A program made the translations under genes and the position numbers. The notes under the pieces are model-generated. The model was given only the letters and a program-made list of their open reading frames with translations. It did no database searches and was not told the DNA's origin. A stretch of DNA of 57,541 nt from a virus: positions 1 through 57,541 of the IMG/VR virus record IMGVR_UViG_3300025128_000038; one strand, 5' to 3'. This document shows, in pieces, positions 1 through 7,972 of the stretch. Within the stretch, counting starts at the first letter, position 1. Each line of letters opens with the position of its first letter.

Positions 1-54
1 TAGTTAAGATCGAACATAGTTTTTTTCCTTCCTTTTTTTGTTAAAAAATAATTG

Positions 55-84
55 TTATTATTGATGAGAAATAATCAATAATAA
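55..84. repeat. 11-bp perfect inverted repeat in AT-rich left edge
   Basis: TTATTATTGAT (55-65) and ATCAATAATAA (74-84) are perfect inverted copies around an 8-nt loop. The repeat lies just past the 3' end of the minus-strand operon that stops at 168, so it could end or stabilise that transcript. No T-run follows it, which argues against a classic terminator. The rest of 1-167 is AT-rich and shows no gene. Confidence 0.5.
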
Positions 85-167
85 ATATTGTTAAAATAAT
101 TATGGGTAATGTGTAATCACTCTCGTAAATTCTTATAATCATTTTTTCAAGATTGTCAAGAACATTT

Positions 168-422
168 TTAATTTGGTGTGAAATCATAGACAAACTCCCA
201 TTTATTTAATTTATTAGCTTTGATTTTTACATTTGGGTCTTTGATTAAATCAGCTACAAATTCCTTTAATTGATTGCTTAGAAATTCTGGAGTAGCAAAA
301 TTTGTTTCAAAAAACTTGATCCATAATGAGCCATGATCTTTTAAAATTTCTTCATCTAGGTCTTTGATTAATAGTTGCCTGTTCCAGTGTAAATTTCTTA
401 AAGTTTCAAAATGTTTAATCAT
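168..422 (-). CDS. hypothetical protein, 84 aa
   Basis: I do not recognise this protein. It is an 84-residue soluble, charged protein without membrane segments. It begins with MIKHFETLRN and ends in an aromatic, acidic stretch (WEFVYDFTPN). It is the last of four minus-strand genes packed without gaps (1020 to 168) and starts one base after the stop of the preceding gene, so it is probably translated by coupling. The operon sits next to the non-coding region before terS, where phages often keep early host-takeover genes; that role is inference only. Confidence 0.6.
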   Translation of the reverse strand: MIKHFETLRNLHWNRQLLIKDLDEEILKDHGSLWIKFFETNFATPEFLSNQLKEFVADLIKDPNVKIKANKLNKWEFVYDFTPN

Positions 423-423
423 A

Positions 424-609
424 TTATTTTACCCCCAATTCATTCCAGAAATTATCCAGCGGATTTTCATTATCTCGCTGAGATATTGGAACATATTTTT
501 TCATATCAGACGTACTCATATTTTGAGCAATGGGTCTGATAATATTTCTTGATAGCCTTGAACAGTTAGAAATTGCTTGTTCAATAAGTTGATCTCTTAT
601 GCTTTGCAT
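424..609 (-). CDS. hypothetical protein, 61 aa
   Basis: This is an unrecognised 61-residue protein with an amphipathic N-terminal half (MQSIRDQLIEQAISNCSR) and a polar C-terminal half. Its ATG overlaps the stop of the upstream 42-residue ORF in a TAATG arrangement, a sign of translational coupling. The next gene begins one base after its stop. Function unknown. Confidence 0.6.
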   Translation of the reverse strand: MQSIRDQLIEQAISNCSRLSRNIIRPIAQNMSTSDMKKYVPISQRDNENPLDNFWNELGVK

Positions 610-737
610 TAGTCCTCGCTTTCATCTTGGTTGGTTAAGTGCGAATTGTTGTAGTTAGTATCAGATAGCAATTCATCGCAATCATAACTATCGAATTCAT
701 CAGTAATAAGAAGCTGAAGCATTTTCATATTTTCCAT
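609..737 (-). CDS. small acidic protein, 42 aa
   Basis: This is a very acidic 42-residue ORF (MENMKMLQLLITDEFDSYDC at the start, ending NQDESED). A GGAG ribosome-binding site lies about 9 nt before the ATG, and the stop overlaps the next ATG as TAATG. Its exact fit into the gap between two longer genes argues that it is real. Small acidic phage proteins sometimes mimic DNA or bind host factors, but nothing here proves that. Confidence 0.5.
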   Translation of the reverse strand: MENMKMLQLLITDEFDSYDCDELLSDTNYNNSHLTNQDESED

Positions 738-738
738 A

Positions 739-1020
739 TTAAATCTCCATTCCATATTTTTTCAGCTCGGTTGCTAACATTTTACGATTTTTGCCCCTCG
801 CTTTTTCGTAGGCTTTGATTAACCCCCGTTGATAGTTGGTGGCATATTCCCAGCCCTTGTACATATCTTTTTGGCTTCTCCAATGGCTTTTAGCTTTGTC
901 TGTTGGTAGCTTGATCCACTCACCAGATTCTTCATCAAAATGGTTTGGAAGCCCTTTGATATCTCCTGCATCTTTGAACACTTGGACTGTGTTCCATACT
1001 CGGCTTGATCTCATTGTCAT
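739..1020 (-). CDS. hypothetical protein, 93 aa, first gene of left operon
   Basis: This is a basic protein with several tryptophans (WNTVQVFKDAG, HWRSQKDMYKGWEYA) and a lysine-rich C-terminus; the family is not recognised. I place the start at the ATG at 1018-1020 because GAGAGAGGG lies 7 nt upstream. The frame is open to a TTG at 1036-1038, but that TTG would fall inside the ribosome-binding site. It is the promoter-proximal gene of the left minus-strand operon, with a Fur-box-like palindrome in its leader. Confidence 0.65.
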   Translation of the reverse strand: MTMRSSRVWNTVQVFKDAGDIKGLPNHFDEESGEWIKLPTDKAKSHWRSQKDMYKGWEYATNYQRGLIKAYEKARGKNRKMLATELKKYGMEI

Positions 1021-1046
1021 AGTTTGACCCTCTCTCAAAATTCTAA

Positions 1047-1063
1047 TTGAGAATCATTCTCAA
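1047..1063. promoter_or_regulatory. 17-bp perfect palindrome resembling a Fur box
   Basis: TTGAGAATCATTCTCAA is perfectly palindromic about C1055. Its central 15 bases match the 7-1-7 Fur consensus TGATAATNATTATCA at every defined position except two. It lies between the promoter at 1089-1118 and the start codon at 1020, roughly +20 to +40 of the predicted transcript, where a bound repressor would block elongation. The palindrome is seen directly; binding by Fur or a phage repressor is inferred. Confidence 0.6.
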
Positions 1064-1088
1064 CTAGGTATCGCTTGGATATGGGTGG

Positions 1089-1118
1089 AGTATAGGCTCA
1101 TTCGAAAAAAATGTCCAA
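1089..1118 (-). promoter_or_regulatory. sigma-70-like promoter for left minus-strand operon
   Basis: On the minus strand, -35 TTGGAC (complement of 1113-1118) and -10 TATACT (complement of 1089-1094) are separated by 18 bp. The predicted start is near 1082, giving a leader of about 60 nt that contains the Fur-like palindrome and a GAGAGAGGG ribosome-binding site. Confidence 0.55.
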
Positions 1119-1215
1119 TCAAGAAATATTACAAAATATTACAAGGCTTTGCCTTAATTCGTTCACCCTTTGTTCCATAAGGTTTTCAAGGGGTTGCGAG
1201 GGGGGAGATGCCCTC

Positions 1216-1235
1216 ACATACTAGCACATACTAGC
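1216..1235. repeat. tandem 10-bp direct repeat
   Basis: ACATACTAGC occurs twice head to tail (1216-1225 and 1226-1235) and is followed by a partial third unit. It lies in the non-coding region upstream of terS and could be a protein-binding site, for example for terminase. Confidence 0.5.
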
Positions 1236-1263
1236 ATATAATCTCAGTAGTCATAGGGCTTCT

Positions 1264-1285
1264 GGTGGGGGTGGTTTGGGGTGGG
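1264..1285 (+). other. potential G-quadruplex tract
   Basis: Five G runs of 2, 5, 2, 4 and 3 bases are separated by loops of only one to three T residues. This arrangement can fold as at least a two-layer quadruplex on the plus strand. It is unusual in such an AT-rich genome. A role in packaging or replication is inference. Confidence 0.35.
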
Positions 1286-1545
1286 TGACCTAGTGGGCAT
1301 ATAGGTAAGAACTACTGACCTATTCCCTGGCTGTTTTTCTGCGGGGGAGGGGTATGATCGGCAACCCCCCACCCCAAAAATTCAGGCTGGTACTCTCTAT
1401 ACTATACCACCTCAAAAAATTTTAGCAAAATTTGAACTTTTTTTTAAAAATGATGGGCGTGCCCCCTTTCTAGTGGGGGAGGAAGCACTGTGAGAGAGTG
1501 TGAGTGTGTGATCGTGCTTGTATAATCCTCCCCCGTACAGGAGAC

Positions 1546-1564
1546 GTATCACATTGCGTGATAC
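1546..1564. repeat. 7-bp inverted repeat upstream of terS promoter
   Basis: GTATCAC (1546-1552) and GTGATAC (1558-1564) flank a 5-nt loop, about 25 bp before the -35 box of the terS promoter. The placement suits an operator. Confidence 0.4.
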
Positions 1565-1588
1565 AATCATATTATAAAGCAACAACAC

Positions 1589-1617
1589 TTGCATTGCAAC
1601 CTTTAATATTGTATAAT
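1589..1617 (+). promoter_or_regulatory. sigma-70 promoter for terminase/virion module, possibly leaderless
   Basis: -35 TTGCAT (1589-1594), 17-bp spacer, -10 TATAAT (1612-1617). The ATG of terS begins 7 bases after the -10 box, where transcription would start, and no Shine-Dalgarno sequence precedes it, so the mRNA may be leaderless. The promoter at 24261-24289 has the same -35, spacer, -10 and ATG distance. Confidence 0.65.
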
Positions 1618-1623
1618 TAACAT

Positions 1624-2088
1624 ATGGCTGATAAGAAATCAGATACTAATAAACCGCTAACTGGCAAACAAGAACTTTTCTGTCAAGAATTCATTAAAGA
1701 TCTCAATGCTGTACAAGCGGCAGTTCGTGCAGGCTATCTACCTCAACATGCAAAAAAGAATGCTTATACTTTTTTGAGGCATGCAGGCATAGCGGCCCGA
1801 ATTTCTGAACTTAAAGCCGACTCAATGAAGCGTACGAAAATTGAGGCGGATGATATTCTGCGCAGACTTATACGTATTGCTGAAAGAACAGAACAAGAAG
1901 GCGATTATAATGCTGCCATCCGTTCCCTTGAGCTCCTTGGTAAACACCAGGCTTTATGGACAGATAAGAACATCACGGAAATTACAAATGCATTTGCTAC
2001 TGGAAACAGTGACGAGGATATCTTACGTGATGTTGAGCGTTTAAAAAAAATAGCAGCGCCTAAATTAAAATTAGTAAAAGGAAAATAA
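1624..2088 (+). CDS. terS: terminase small subunit
   Basis: This protein recognises the phage DNA end or pac site and hands the DNA to the large terminase subunit during packaging. The N-terminal motif LTGKQELFCQEFIKDLNAVQ followed by an AAVRAGY helix is the DNA-binding region of the Terminase_2/XtmA family. The middle and C-terminus are helical and charged (ILRRLIRIAERTEQEGDYNA). A length of 154 residues is normal for the family. It opens the plus-strand virion module, with the large subunit 1.4 kb downstream. Confidence 0.9.
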   Translation: MADKKSDTNKPLTGKQELFCQEFIKDLNAVQAAVRAGYLPQHAKKNAYTFLRHAGIAARISELKADSMKRTKIEADDILRRLIRIAERTEQEGDYNAAIRSLELLGKHQALWTDKNITEITNAFATGNSDEDILRDVERLKKIAAPKLKLVKGK

Positions 2089-2092
2089 TATT

Positions 2093-2314
2093 ATGGCAAC
2101 ACCAGGCCCAAAACAAAACAAAAAAAGAACAATTAGTTCACCATTTAGAGGTGAAGCAGGACAGAAACTTTTCAAAGTTCCTGGAGTAAATGTTTTAACA
2201 GAATCTAAAAAAGAAGCAAAAGCAATGTATGGCAATAAGTCTTTGATGAAAACTTTAAGAGAAAAAAATAAGAAGTTGCCCAAAGATGCATATATGCGAA
2301 TGTCTTATAAATAA
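2093..2314 (+). CDS. hypothetical basic protein, 73 aa
   Basis: This is a lysine-rich 73-residue protein (MATPGPKQNKKRTISSPFRG at the start), starting 4 bases after terS. It has no recognisable domain. It is the first of seven tiny genes inserted between the two terminase subunits. Confidence 0.6.
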   Translation: MATPGPKQNKKRTISSPFRGEAGQKLFKVPGVNVLTESKKEAKAMYGNKSLMKTLREKNKKLPKDAYMRMSYK

Positions 2315-2336
2315 TTAATATTTAAAGGAGAAAACT

Positions 2337-2483
2337 ATGCCACTAGTAGTAGTAGACGAACCAAAAAAGAAAAAATCAAAGAGCCCACATAAAGACCCTA
2401 GTTCTAAAATTGGTGAAAGTAGATCACATATGCCAAAGGAACAAGACGGCAAAACTCAACAACAAAAGAAGATAGGGATATAA
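2337..2483 (+). CDS. hypothetical basic protein, 48 aa
   Basis: The ORF opens with MPLVVVDEPKKKKSKSP and ends KKIGI. It has a strong ribosome-binding site (AAAGGAG, 7 nt before the ATG) and ends 2 bases before the next gene. It is lysine-rich, probably disordered, and of unknown function. Confidence 0.6.
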   Translation: MPLVVVDEPKKKKSKSPHKDPSSKIGESRSHMPKEQDGKTQQQKKIGI

Positions 2484-2485
2484 TT

Positions 2486-2800
2486 ATGCCAGAAGGTAAA
2501 GGCACATACGGATCTAAAATTGGAAGACCGAAAAAAAATCCAGGCGATGTTCAAAGAGAATCCGCTAGTAAAAGGAAACAAGAAGAATTAAAAAATAAAT
2601 CTAAATGGAAATCTACTCCTAATCGACCTAAAACAAAACCGCCGTCTAATTGGATGGAAAGAAGAAGAGGAGATCCAAAAGACTATTTTTTAAATAAGAT
2701 TATACCCGCAGGTGGAATCGCTGGCGGAGCAAAGAAGCTTGTTGATTTACTAAAAAAATCTGGTGCTGGTTATTCTGGTTCAGGTGATTATAAAGAATAA
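2486..2800 (+). CDS. hypothetical basic protein, 104 aa
   Basis: This is a highly basic protein of low sequence complexity (KIGRPKKNPGDVQRESASKR, KTKPPSNWMERRRG). Its C-terminal tail, KKSGAGYSGSGDYKE, resembles the tail of the gene at 2901 (KRSGANYSGD), suggesting a shared sorting or binding motif. Possible DNA-binding or minor virion protein; not assigned. Confidence 0.6.
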   Translation: MPEGKGTYGSKIGRPKKNPGDVQRESASKRKQEELKNKSKWKSTPNRPKTKPPSNWMERRRGDPKDYFLNKIIPAGGIAGGAKKLVDLLKKSGAGYSGSGDYKE

Positions 2801-2907
2801 TGAAGAAAAAACAATTTTTAAAAAATAGACAAAAATGGAAATTACAAACAGTATTTGATATTGTTGTAATTGTTGCCATTATATTAATAGGAGTAAAAAT
2901 ATGGTAG
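2800..2907 (+). CDS. small single-span membrane protein, 35 aa
   Basis: A basic N-terminus (MKKKQFLKNRQKWKLQ) is followed by one hydrophobic helix (FDIVVIVAIILIGVKIW) at the C-terminus. The ATG overlaps the previous stop (TAATG), and the stop overlaps the next gene by 7 bases. The topology would fit a small holin accessory, but no family is recognised. Confidence 0.5.
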   Translation: MKKKQFLKNRQKWKLQTVFDIVVIVAIILIGVKIW

Positions 2908-3218
2908 ACTCAGCAGCAAGTAAAGTGCGAAAAGGAAAAGAGCCTATACCAGTAGAGGTACGCAAATTAAAAAGAAAAAGACAAATAAATACACCCAAAG
3001 ATACAAAGTTTGTCAAAGGAGCAAAAGGGGTCGTAAAGAGTTTTAAAAAGGCATATAAAGAAGGCAATGTGCCAACAACTGTACCTTGGGCTATAAAAAA
3101 AATGGGATATGATATTAAAAAAACAAGACAAAAATCTGGGCCAAAAGGTAGACCAGGTTCACAAATACACAAAGCAACAAGTGTAAAAAGATCTGGTGCT
3201 AATTACTCTGGCGATTAA
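2901..3218 (+). CDS. hypothetical basic protein, 105 aa
   Basis: This is a strongly basic protein (VRKLKRKRQINTPKDTKFVK). It has the C-terminal tail KRSGANYSGD shared in part with the protein at 2486-2800, so the two may be related small proteins. The ribosome-binding site AATAGGAG lies before the ATG. Function unknown. Confidence 0.6.
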   Translation: MVDSAASKVRKGKEPIPVEVRKLKRKRQINTPKDTKFVKGAKGVVKSFKKAYKEGNVPTTVPWAIKKMGYDIKKTRQKSGPKGRPGSQIHKATSVKRSGANYSGD

Positions 3219-3231
3219 TAATTAATTTTAT

Positions 3232-3360
3232 TTGAAAAAACAAAAACCCCCTCCCCCTAAAAATAAAGAACCCAATCCTCTTGATGAGTTTTGGAAAACC
3301 TTGGGCTGTGACCCCAAGACAGGAAAGCCTGTTAAAAAAAGGAGAGATTATGAAAGGTAA
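3232..3360 (+). CDS. small protein with TTG start, 42 aa
   Basis: The frame starts at a TTG and encodes a proline- and lysine-rich start (KKQKPPPPKNKEP), then DEFWKTLGCDPKTGKPVKKR. The coherent composition and overlap with the next ATG (3350) suggest a real gene, but the rare start codon and the lack of a clear ribosome-binding site make it uncertain. Confidence 0.4.
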   Translation: MKKQKPPPPKNKEPNPLDEFWKTLGCDPKTGKPVKKRRDYER

Positions 3361-3469
3361 ATTACTACAACCAGATTTGGATTTATACGATCCATCAAAA
3401 CCGATAGAGGATTTGTGGAAGTATTTAGCTTTATGGGGGCACCATGCATATATTGTCCAAAGAGGATAG
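3350..3469 (+). CDS. small hypothetical protein, 39 aa
   Basis: This 39-residue ORF (starting MKGKLLQPDLDLYDPSKPIE) is acidic in the middle. AAAAAAAGGAGAG lies just before the ATG at 3350, which decides the start; an earlier in-frame start at 3281 lacks such a site. Its 3' end overlaps terL by 26 bases, suggesting coupled translation. Confidence 0.55.
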   Translation: MKGKLLQPDLDLYDPSKPIEDLWKYLALWGHHAYIVQRG

Positions 3470-5000
3470 AGATGCGGCCACTCGTTTAGCTGTAATAACA
3501 GCACGTGATGACTTGCTTGCATTTATTATGTTAATGAATCCAAGCTTTAGTGTAGGCCCACATCATAGATTACTCTGTGATGAATTGATGAAATTAGAAA
3601 AAAATGAAATAGATCGTCTTATGGTATTTATTTCACCACGTTCTTCTAAATCTTTAATTACTTCTACATACTTTCCTGCATGGGCTTTAGGGCGTAACCC
3701 ATATTGGCAAGAGATTGCTGTATCACATAGTGATGATTTAGCAACTAGATTTGGTAGATCAATTAGAGATATAATTAATTCTCCTGCTTATCAAACTATA
3801 TTCCCTAAAATAAATATTCGTAAAGATAATCGCTCGGCAAATAGTTGGGCACTAGAACATAACAAGAATCAAGCTGGCTCATTTCTCGCAGCAGGTTCTG
3901 GATCAGGTATCGCTGGTTTTGGTGCTCACTTAGCAATCATTGATGACCCTATATCTGAGCAAGATGCTTATTCAAAGACTCGAAGAGAACATTTGAATAA
4001 CTGGTACGCTTCAGGATTACGTACAAGGCTTATGCCTGGTGGTAAAATTGTACTAGTTATGACTAGATGGCATGAAAATGACTTAGCAGGTCATCTTTTA
4101 AGCGCCGAAGATAGTGGAGTTATGGCAGATAAGTGGTCTGTTGTCAGGATTCCTGCCCTAAATACTACAGAATCTACTGCTAAATTAAAGAAAGCTAGGG
4201 AAGATCTAATAAAACAGGGGTATTTAACTGAAGAATACCCAAAATTAGAGCTAGGACAGTCTTTTTGGCCTGCATCTGATCGAGTTGAAGGGTTTTGTTG
4301 GACTACTGAAGAGCTTATTCGTACTAAAAACAACACACCTGCATTTAAATTTGATGCATTGTACAATCAAGCTCCTACAAGTGAAGAAGGGGGTATCATT
4401 AAAGAGAAATGGTGGCAAGATTGGAACAATACTACCCCACCAGAGTGCGAATATATTATACAATCGTGGGATACTGCGTTTTCTACACGTACTACCGCAG
4501 ATTATTCTGCAGTAACTACATGGGGTATCTTTAATTCAGGTTTAGATATGCCTAATTTAGTACTATTAGGAGCTGAAAGAGGACGATGGGACTTTCCTAC
4601 CTTAAGAGAAAAGGTAGTTGAAAAATTTAATGATCATAATCCAGATACTATTCTAATCGAGAAGAAAGCATCAGGTCAATCTTTAATACAAGACTTGCGT
4701 ATGACTGGTATTCCTATAGTTGACTACCAACCTGATCGAGATAAAGTGGCTAGAGCATATGCTATCACTTCATTATTTCATAACGGCAGAATCTATGCCC
4801 CCTTTAAGAAAGAATGGGCACGAGAAGTTATGGAAGAAGCTCGTACTTTTCCCGCAGGGGCACATGATGACTATATAGATACTCTAACTCAAGCTTTATT
4901 ATGGGTTCGTAATGGTGGATACATTACTCATGGGGATGATACTTGGCTTGACAAAGCCACAGAAAGTATTTATAATAGAGAAAAAAGATCGTACTATTAA
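3444..5000 (+). CDS. terL: terminase large subunit
   Basis: This is the ATP-driven DNA packaging motor with a C-terminal nuclease that cuts concatemers. The N-terminal ATPase has a Walker A variant SPRSSKS (about residues 64-70) and Walker B LAIIDDP (163-169), followed by the coupling motif MTRWHENDLAG. The RNase H-like nuclease has its first acidic residue in QSWDTAF (D343), a later IEKKASGQS segment, and HDD at 474-476. A length of 518 residues is usual. The Walker A has Arg-Ser-Ser instead of the common Gly-rich loop, as in some phage terminases. The start overlaps the preceding small gene. Confidence 0.95.
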   Translation: MHILSKEDRDAATRLAVITARDDLLAFIMLMNPSFSVGPHHRLLCDELMKLEKNEIDRLMVFISPRSSKSLITSTYFPAWALGRNPYWQEIAVSHSDDLATRFGRSIRDIINSPAYQTIFPKINIRKDNRSANSWALEHNKNQAGSFLAAGSGSGIAGFGAHLAIIDDPISEQDAYSKTRREHLNNWYASGLRTRLMPGGKIVLVMTRWHENDLAGHLLSAEDSGVMADKWSVVRIPALNTTESTAKLKKAREDLIKQGYLTEEYPKLELGQSFWPASDRVEGFCWTTEELIRTKNNTPAFKFDALYNQAPTSEEGGIIKEKWWQDWNNTTPPECEYIIQSWDTAFSTRTTADYSAVTTWGIFNSGLDMPNLVLLGAERGRWDFPTLREKVVEKFNDHNPDTILIEKKASGQSLIQDLRMTGIPIVDYQPDRDKVARAYAITSLFHNGRIYAPFKKEWAREVMEEARTFPAGAHDDYIDTLTQALLWVRNGGYITHGDDTWLDKATESIYNREKRSYY

Positions 5001-5021
5001 TAGGAGACAATAAGGAAAGAT

Positions 5022-7574
5022 ATGGCTATTGAAAAAGTTATTACTCCAGATTTGGAGACACCTTCAATCACAATACCAACTGATGAAGATATAAAATTAG
5101 ATGAAGCAGGTAATGCAGAAATAACACTACAAGACGATCAAGTATTAGCTGAAGCAGAAGCTATGGGTTTAATGGATGAACCTATGCAAATGTCATCAGA
5201 TCATGATGCTAATTTAGTTGAGTTGATGGAAGAACAAGATATTTCTGAAGTTGCAAATGACTTGTATGCAGGCTATCAAATTGATAAAGAATCCAGAGGA
5301 GACTATGATGATATTGCAGAAGATGGTGTAAATTTATTAGGATTATCTTATGATGAAGGTAATCAACCTTTTCCTGGAGCATGTGGTTCAACACATCCTA
5401 TCCTTGCACAATCAGTTGTAAAATTTCAAGCTAAAGCATTTAAAGAATTATTTCCAACCGAAGGGCCTGTACGTACTCGTATTATGGGAGTACAAACAGA
5501 ACAAAAATTAGCACAAGCTAATCGTGTTAGAGATTTTATGAATTGGCAAACTCAAACTCAAATGCCAGAGTATGGGCCTGAATTAGATCGTTTGTTATTT
5601 CATGTAGCATTATATGGTTCTTCATTTAAAAAAACATATTGGGATGCACCTTTAAATAGACCTCGTACTGAATATATTAAAGCTCAAGATTTTTATATAG
5701 ATTATTATGCTTCTAACTTAGAAACAGCAGAACGCTATACACATCGTTATACTTTATCACAAAATCAAATTAGAAAATTACAACTTGCAGGATTATTTGC
5801 AGAAGTTGATTATATTGAAGACACTAATGTTTCCGACTCAGCTGCACAAGATGCAGAAAATGAAGTTGTTGGTTTAAGTAAACCATCTAACACAGATCGA
5901 GTAGAAATTTTAGAAATGCATGTTGATGCAGATATTCCAGGATTTGAAGATCCTGATGGAGTTAAACTTCCTTATATTGTTTACATGACAGCGGATCAAA
6001 AAGTTTTATCTATTAGAAGAAACTGGGATATAGACGATCCATTTAAAAAGAAAAAATTATATTTTACACATTACACTATGATACCTGGTTTAGGTTTTTA
6101 TGGTTATGGTTATTTACATTTGATAGGTGGTCTAACAAAGACTGCCACTTCTTCAATGCGCCAGCTTATAGATGCTGGAACATTTGCTAACTTACCAGGT
6201 GGCTTTAAAGCACACGGATTACGTGTCTTAGCACCCGATGAGCCTATTGCTCCTGGTGAATGGCGTGAAGTAAATAGTCCAGCTGGTGATCTTGGAAAGT
6301 CTTTACAGCCTTTACCGTTTAAAGAACCATCAAGTACATTAATGAATCTAATGCAATATGTAACTAATGCCGCACGAGAATTTGCTGATGCTACAGATAA
6401 TGTAGTTGAATCAGGAAGTAACTACGGGCCAGTTGGTACAACTATGGCACTACTAGAACAATCTAGTAAACTATTTGCAGCAGTTCATAAAAGAATGCAC
6501 GAATCACAAACAAAAGATTTAAGAATATTAGCAAGATTAGACCAAGAATATTTACCATCTGTTTATCCTTATCAAGTATCAGGCGGCGCTCAACAAGTAT
6601 TTAGTCAAGATTTTAATTTAAAAAATATTGATGTTATTCCTGTATCAGATCCTAATATGCCTACTGAAGCACATAGGATTGCTAAGATAAATGCAATAAT
6701 GTCTATTGCACAACAAAATCCTCAACAATATAATATGGCATTAATTAGTCAAGAGTTATTCCAAGCAATGGGAGTTGAAGATCCTAAAAGATATTTAGCT
6801 CAATCACGTCCACCATTTACTGGTGATCCGATTACTGAAAATATGGCAGCTATGAAAGGGGCACCTTTAAAAGCTAGCATTGAACAAAATCATGATGCTC
6901 ATATAATTGTACATGGAACCATGTTACAAAATCCTGCATATGCAGAAAATAGACAAATGCAACAAATTTTAATGGCACATATACAAGAACATTTATCTAT
7001 GAAGTATAGACAAGAAATGGCACAAATGGTTGGTGATCCACAATTGCAACAAATAATTATGTCCAATCCACCACAGCCTCAACCAGGACAACCTAAACCA
7101 CCAAACCCACCACAGCTTCCACCTGAATTAGAAAATAGAATTGCTATGGCTGCTGCTAATGCTTCAGATAAAGTATTACAACTTGATGAAGAGAAAGCTA
7201 AAATTATGGCTGGTGAAAAGAAAGATCCTCAAATTGAATTGCAAGAAAAAGATTTAGCATTACGTGCACAAAAAATGATGAATGATATAAAAATACATCA
7301 AGATAAAATGGCACTACAAGAAGCTCAAACTATTATCAAAGATGAAAATGCTGATGAAGATAGAAAAATAAGAGAAGCACAAGTAGTAGTTAATGCTATA
7401 AATGATGATAAAGAAATGGAATTAGAAAAATATGATAGATATCTTGAAACTGCTAAAACTATTTCTGATCATACAAATAAAGAAGAAGATAGGAAACAAG
7501 AACTAGTAGAGAAAGCTATGGATGTAGCTGCTAAAACTGGAGCTAGTATGGTTAAAGTTACTGGAGATATTTAA
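5022..7574 (+). CDS. portal protein, P22-like, 850 aa
   Basis: The portal forms the dodecameric ring at the capsid vertex through which DNA is packaged and ejected. Evidence is its position directly after terL, its size (850 residues, typical of P22-type podovirus portals with a long C-terminal barrel), and conserved-looking stretches such as PFPGACGSTHPILAQSVVKF and GFYGYGYLHLIGGLTKTATS. The first 70 residues are acidic. A proline/glutamine-rich linker (about residues 685-705) precedes a long charged helical C-terminal region that fits the portal barrel. Assignment to a P22-type family is by length, context and overall pattern. Confidence 0.85.
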   Translation: MAIEKVITPDLETPSITIPTDEDIKLDEAGNAEITLQDDQVLAEAEAMGLMDEPMQMSSDHDANLVELMEEQDISEVANDLYAGYQIDKESRGDYDDIAEDGVNLLGLSYDEGNQPFPGACGSTHPILAQSVVKFQAKAFKELFPTEGPVRTRIMGVQTEQKLAQANRVRDFMNWQTQTQMPEYGPELDRLLFHVALYGSSFKKTYWDAPLNRPRTEYIKAQDFYIDYYASNLETAERYTHRYTLSQNQIRKLQLAGLFAEVDYIEDTNVSDSAAQDAENEVVGLSKPSNTDRVEILEMHVDADIPGFEDPDGVKLPYIVYMTADQKVLSIRRNWDIDDPFKKKKLYFTHYTMIPGLGFYGYGYLHLIGGLTKTATSSMRQLIDAGTFANLPGGFKAHGLRVLAPDEPIAPGEWREVNSPAGDLGKSLQPLPFKEPSSTLMNLMQYVTNAAREFADATDNVVESGSNYGPVGTTMALLEQSSKLFAAVHKRMHESQTKDLRILARLDQEYLPSVYPYQVSGGAQQVFSQDFNLKNIDVIPVSDPNMPTEAHRIAKINAIMSIAQQNPQQYNMALISQELFQAMGVEDPKRYLAQSRPPFTGDPITENMAAMKGAPLKASIEQNHDAHIIVHGTMLQNPAYAENRQMQQILMAHIQEHLSMKYRQEMAQMVGDPQLQQIIMSNPPQPQPGQPKPPNPPQLPPELENRIAMAAANASDKVLQLDEEKAKIMAGEKKDPQIELQEKDLALRAQKMMNDIKIHQDKMALQEAQTIIKDENADEDRKIREAQVVVNAINDDKEMELEKYDRYLETAKTISDHTNKEEDRKQELVEKAMDVAAKTGASMVKVTGDI

Positions 7575-7579
7575 AAGTA

Positions 7580-7972
7580 ATGAAATTATCGGAAGCCACA
7601 AATATCAGTATGCCTGCCAAGAACCTTTTGGCAATTCTCGCAGCCGTTGCCATAGGAACTATGAGCTACTTCGGCGTAATTGAAAGACTTAACAAAATCG
7701 AAACAAATCAACAGCTAATGGCACAAGACATGGAAGCTGCTAATGATTTTATTGAGGGTGTCCCCAAAGGCACCATGGTCAGTCCACAAGTAAACGAGCT
7801 CTACATGCTCGTGGAATGGCTGTCAAAAACACAAGAAGAACTTCGTACACATGTTAACGCAGAGATTCCTGAAATTTCAAAATTAAATATGCAAATACAA
7901 TTCATTGAAGAACGTATGATAGATGTTGAAATGCTACTTGATAAAATTAGAGCGAATGGGTTATCACACTAA
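7580..7972 (+). CDS. membrane-anchored coiled-coil protein, 130 aa
   Basis: An N-terminal hydrophobic helix (NLLAILAAVAIGTMSYFGVI) is followed by a predicted coiled coil (RLNKIETNQQLMAQDMEAAN) and a second helical region. It lies 6 bases after the portal and its stop overlaps the next ATG (TAATG). The architecture is that of a membrane-anchored periplasmic rod, as in i-spanins or holin accessories. The family is not recognised. Confidence 0.65.
   Translation: MKLSEATNISMPAKNLLAILAAVAIGTMSYFGVIERLNKIETNQQLMAQDMEAANDFIEGVPKGTMVSPQVNELYMLVEWLSKTQEELRTHVNAEIPEISKLNMQIQFIEERMIDVEMLLDKIRANGLSH

Larger units (their letters stand above)
1119..1588. other. non-coding G-rich control/packaging region before terS
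   Basis: No convincing gene lies here. The stretch contains a small hairpin AAGGCTTTGCCTT (1144-1156) and the word CCTTAATTCGT (1152-1162), which recurs at 40102. It also has a tandem 10-bp repeat (1216-1235), a run of G tracts (1264-1285), a weak hairpin ATAGGT/ACCTAT (1301-1323), C-rich tracts near 1363-1376, and CCCCC/GGGGG inverted tracts near 1462-1480. Being much richer in G than the rest of the window and just upstream of the terminase genes, it is a candidate pac/cos or replication-control site. Confidence 0.4.

Noticed and set aside
1412-1594. 60-residue minus-strand frame in the region before terS
   Set aside because: Lies over inverted tracts and a promoter; no ribosome-binding site and an odd composition.
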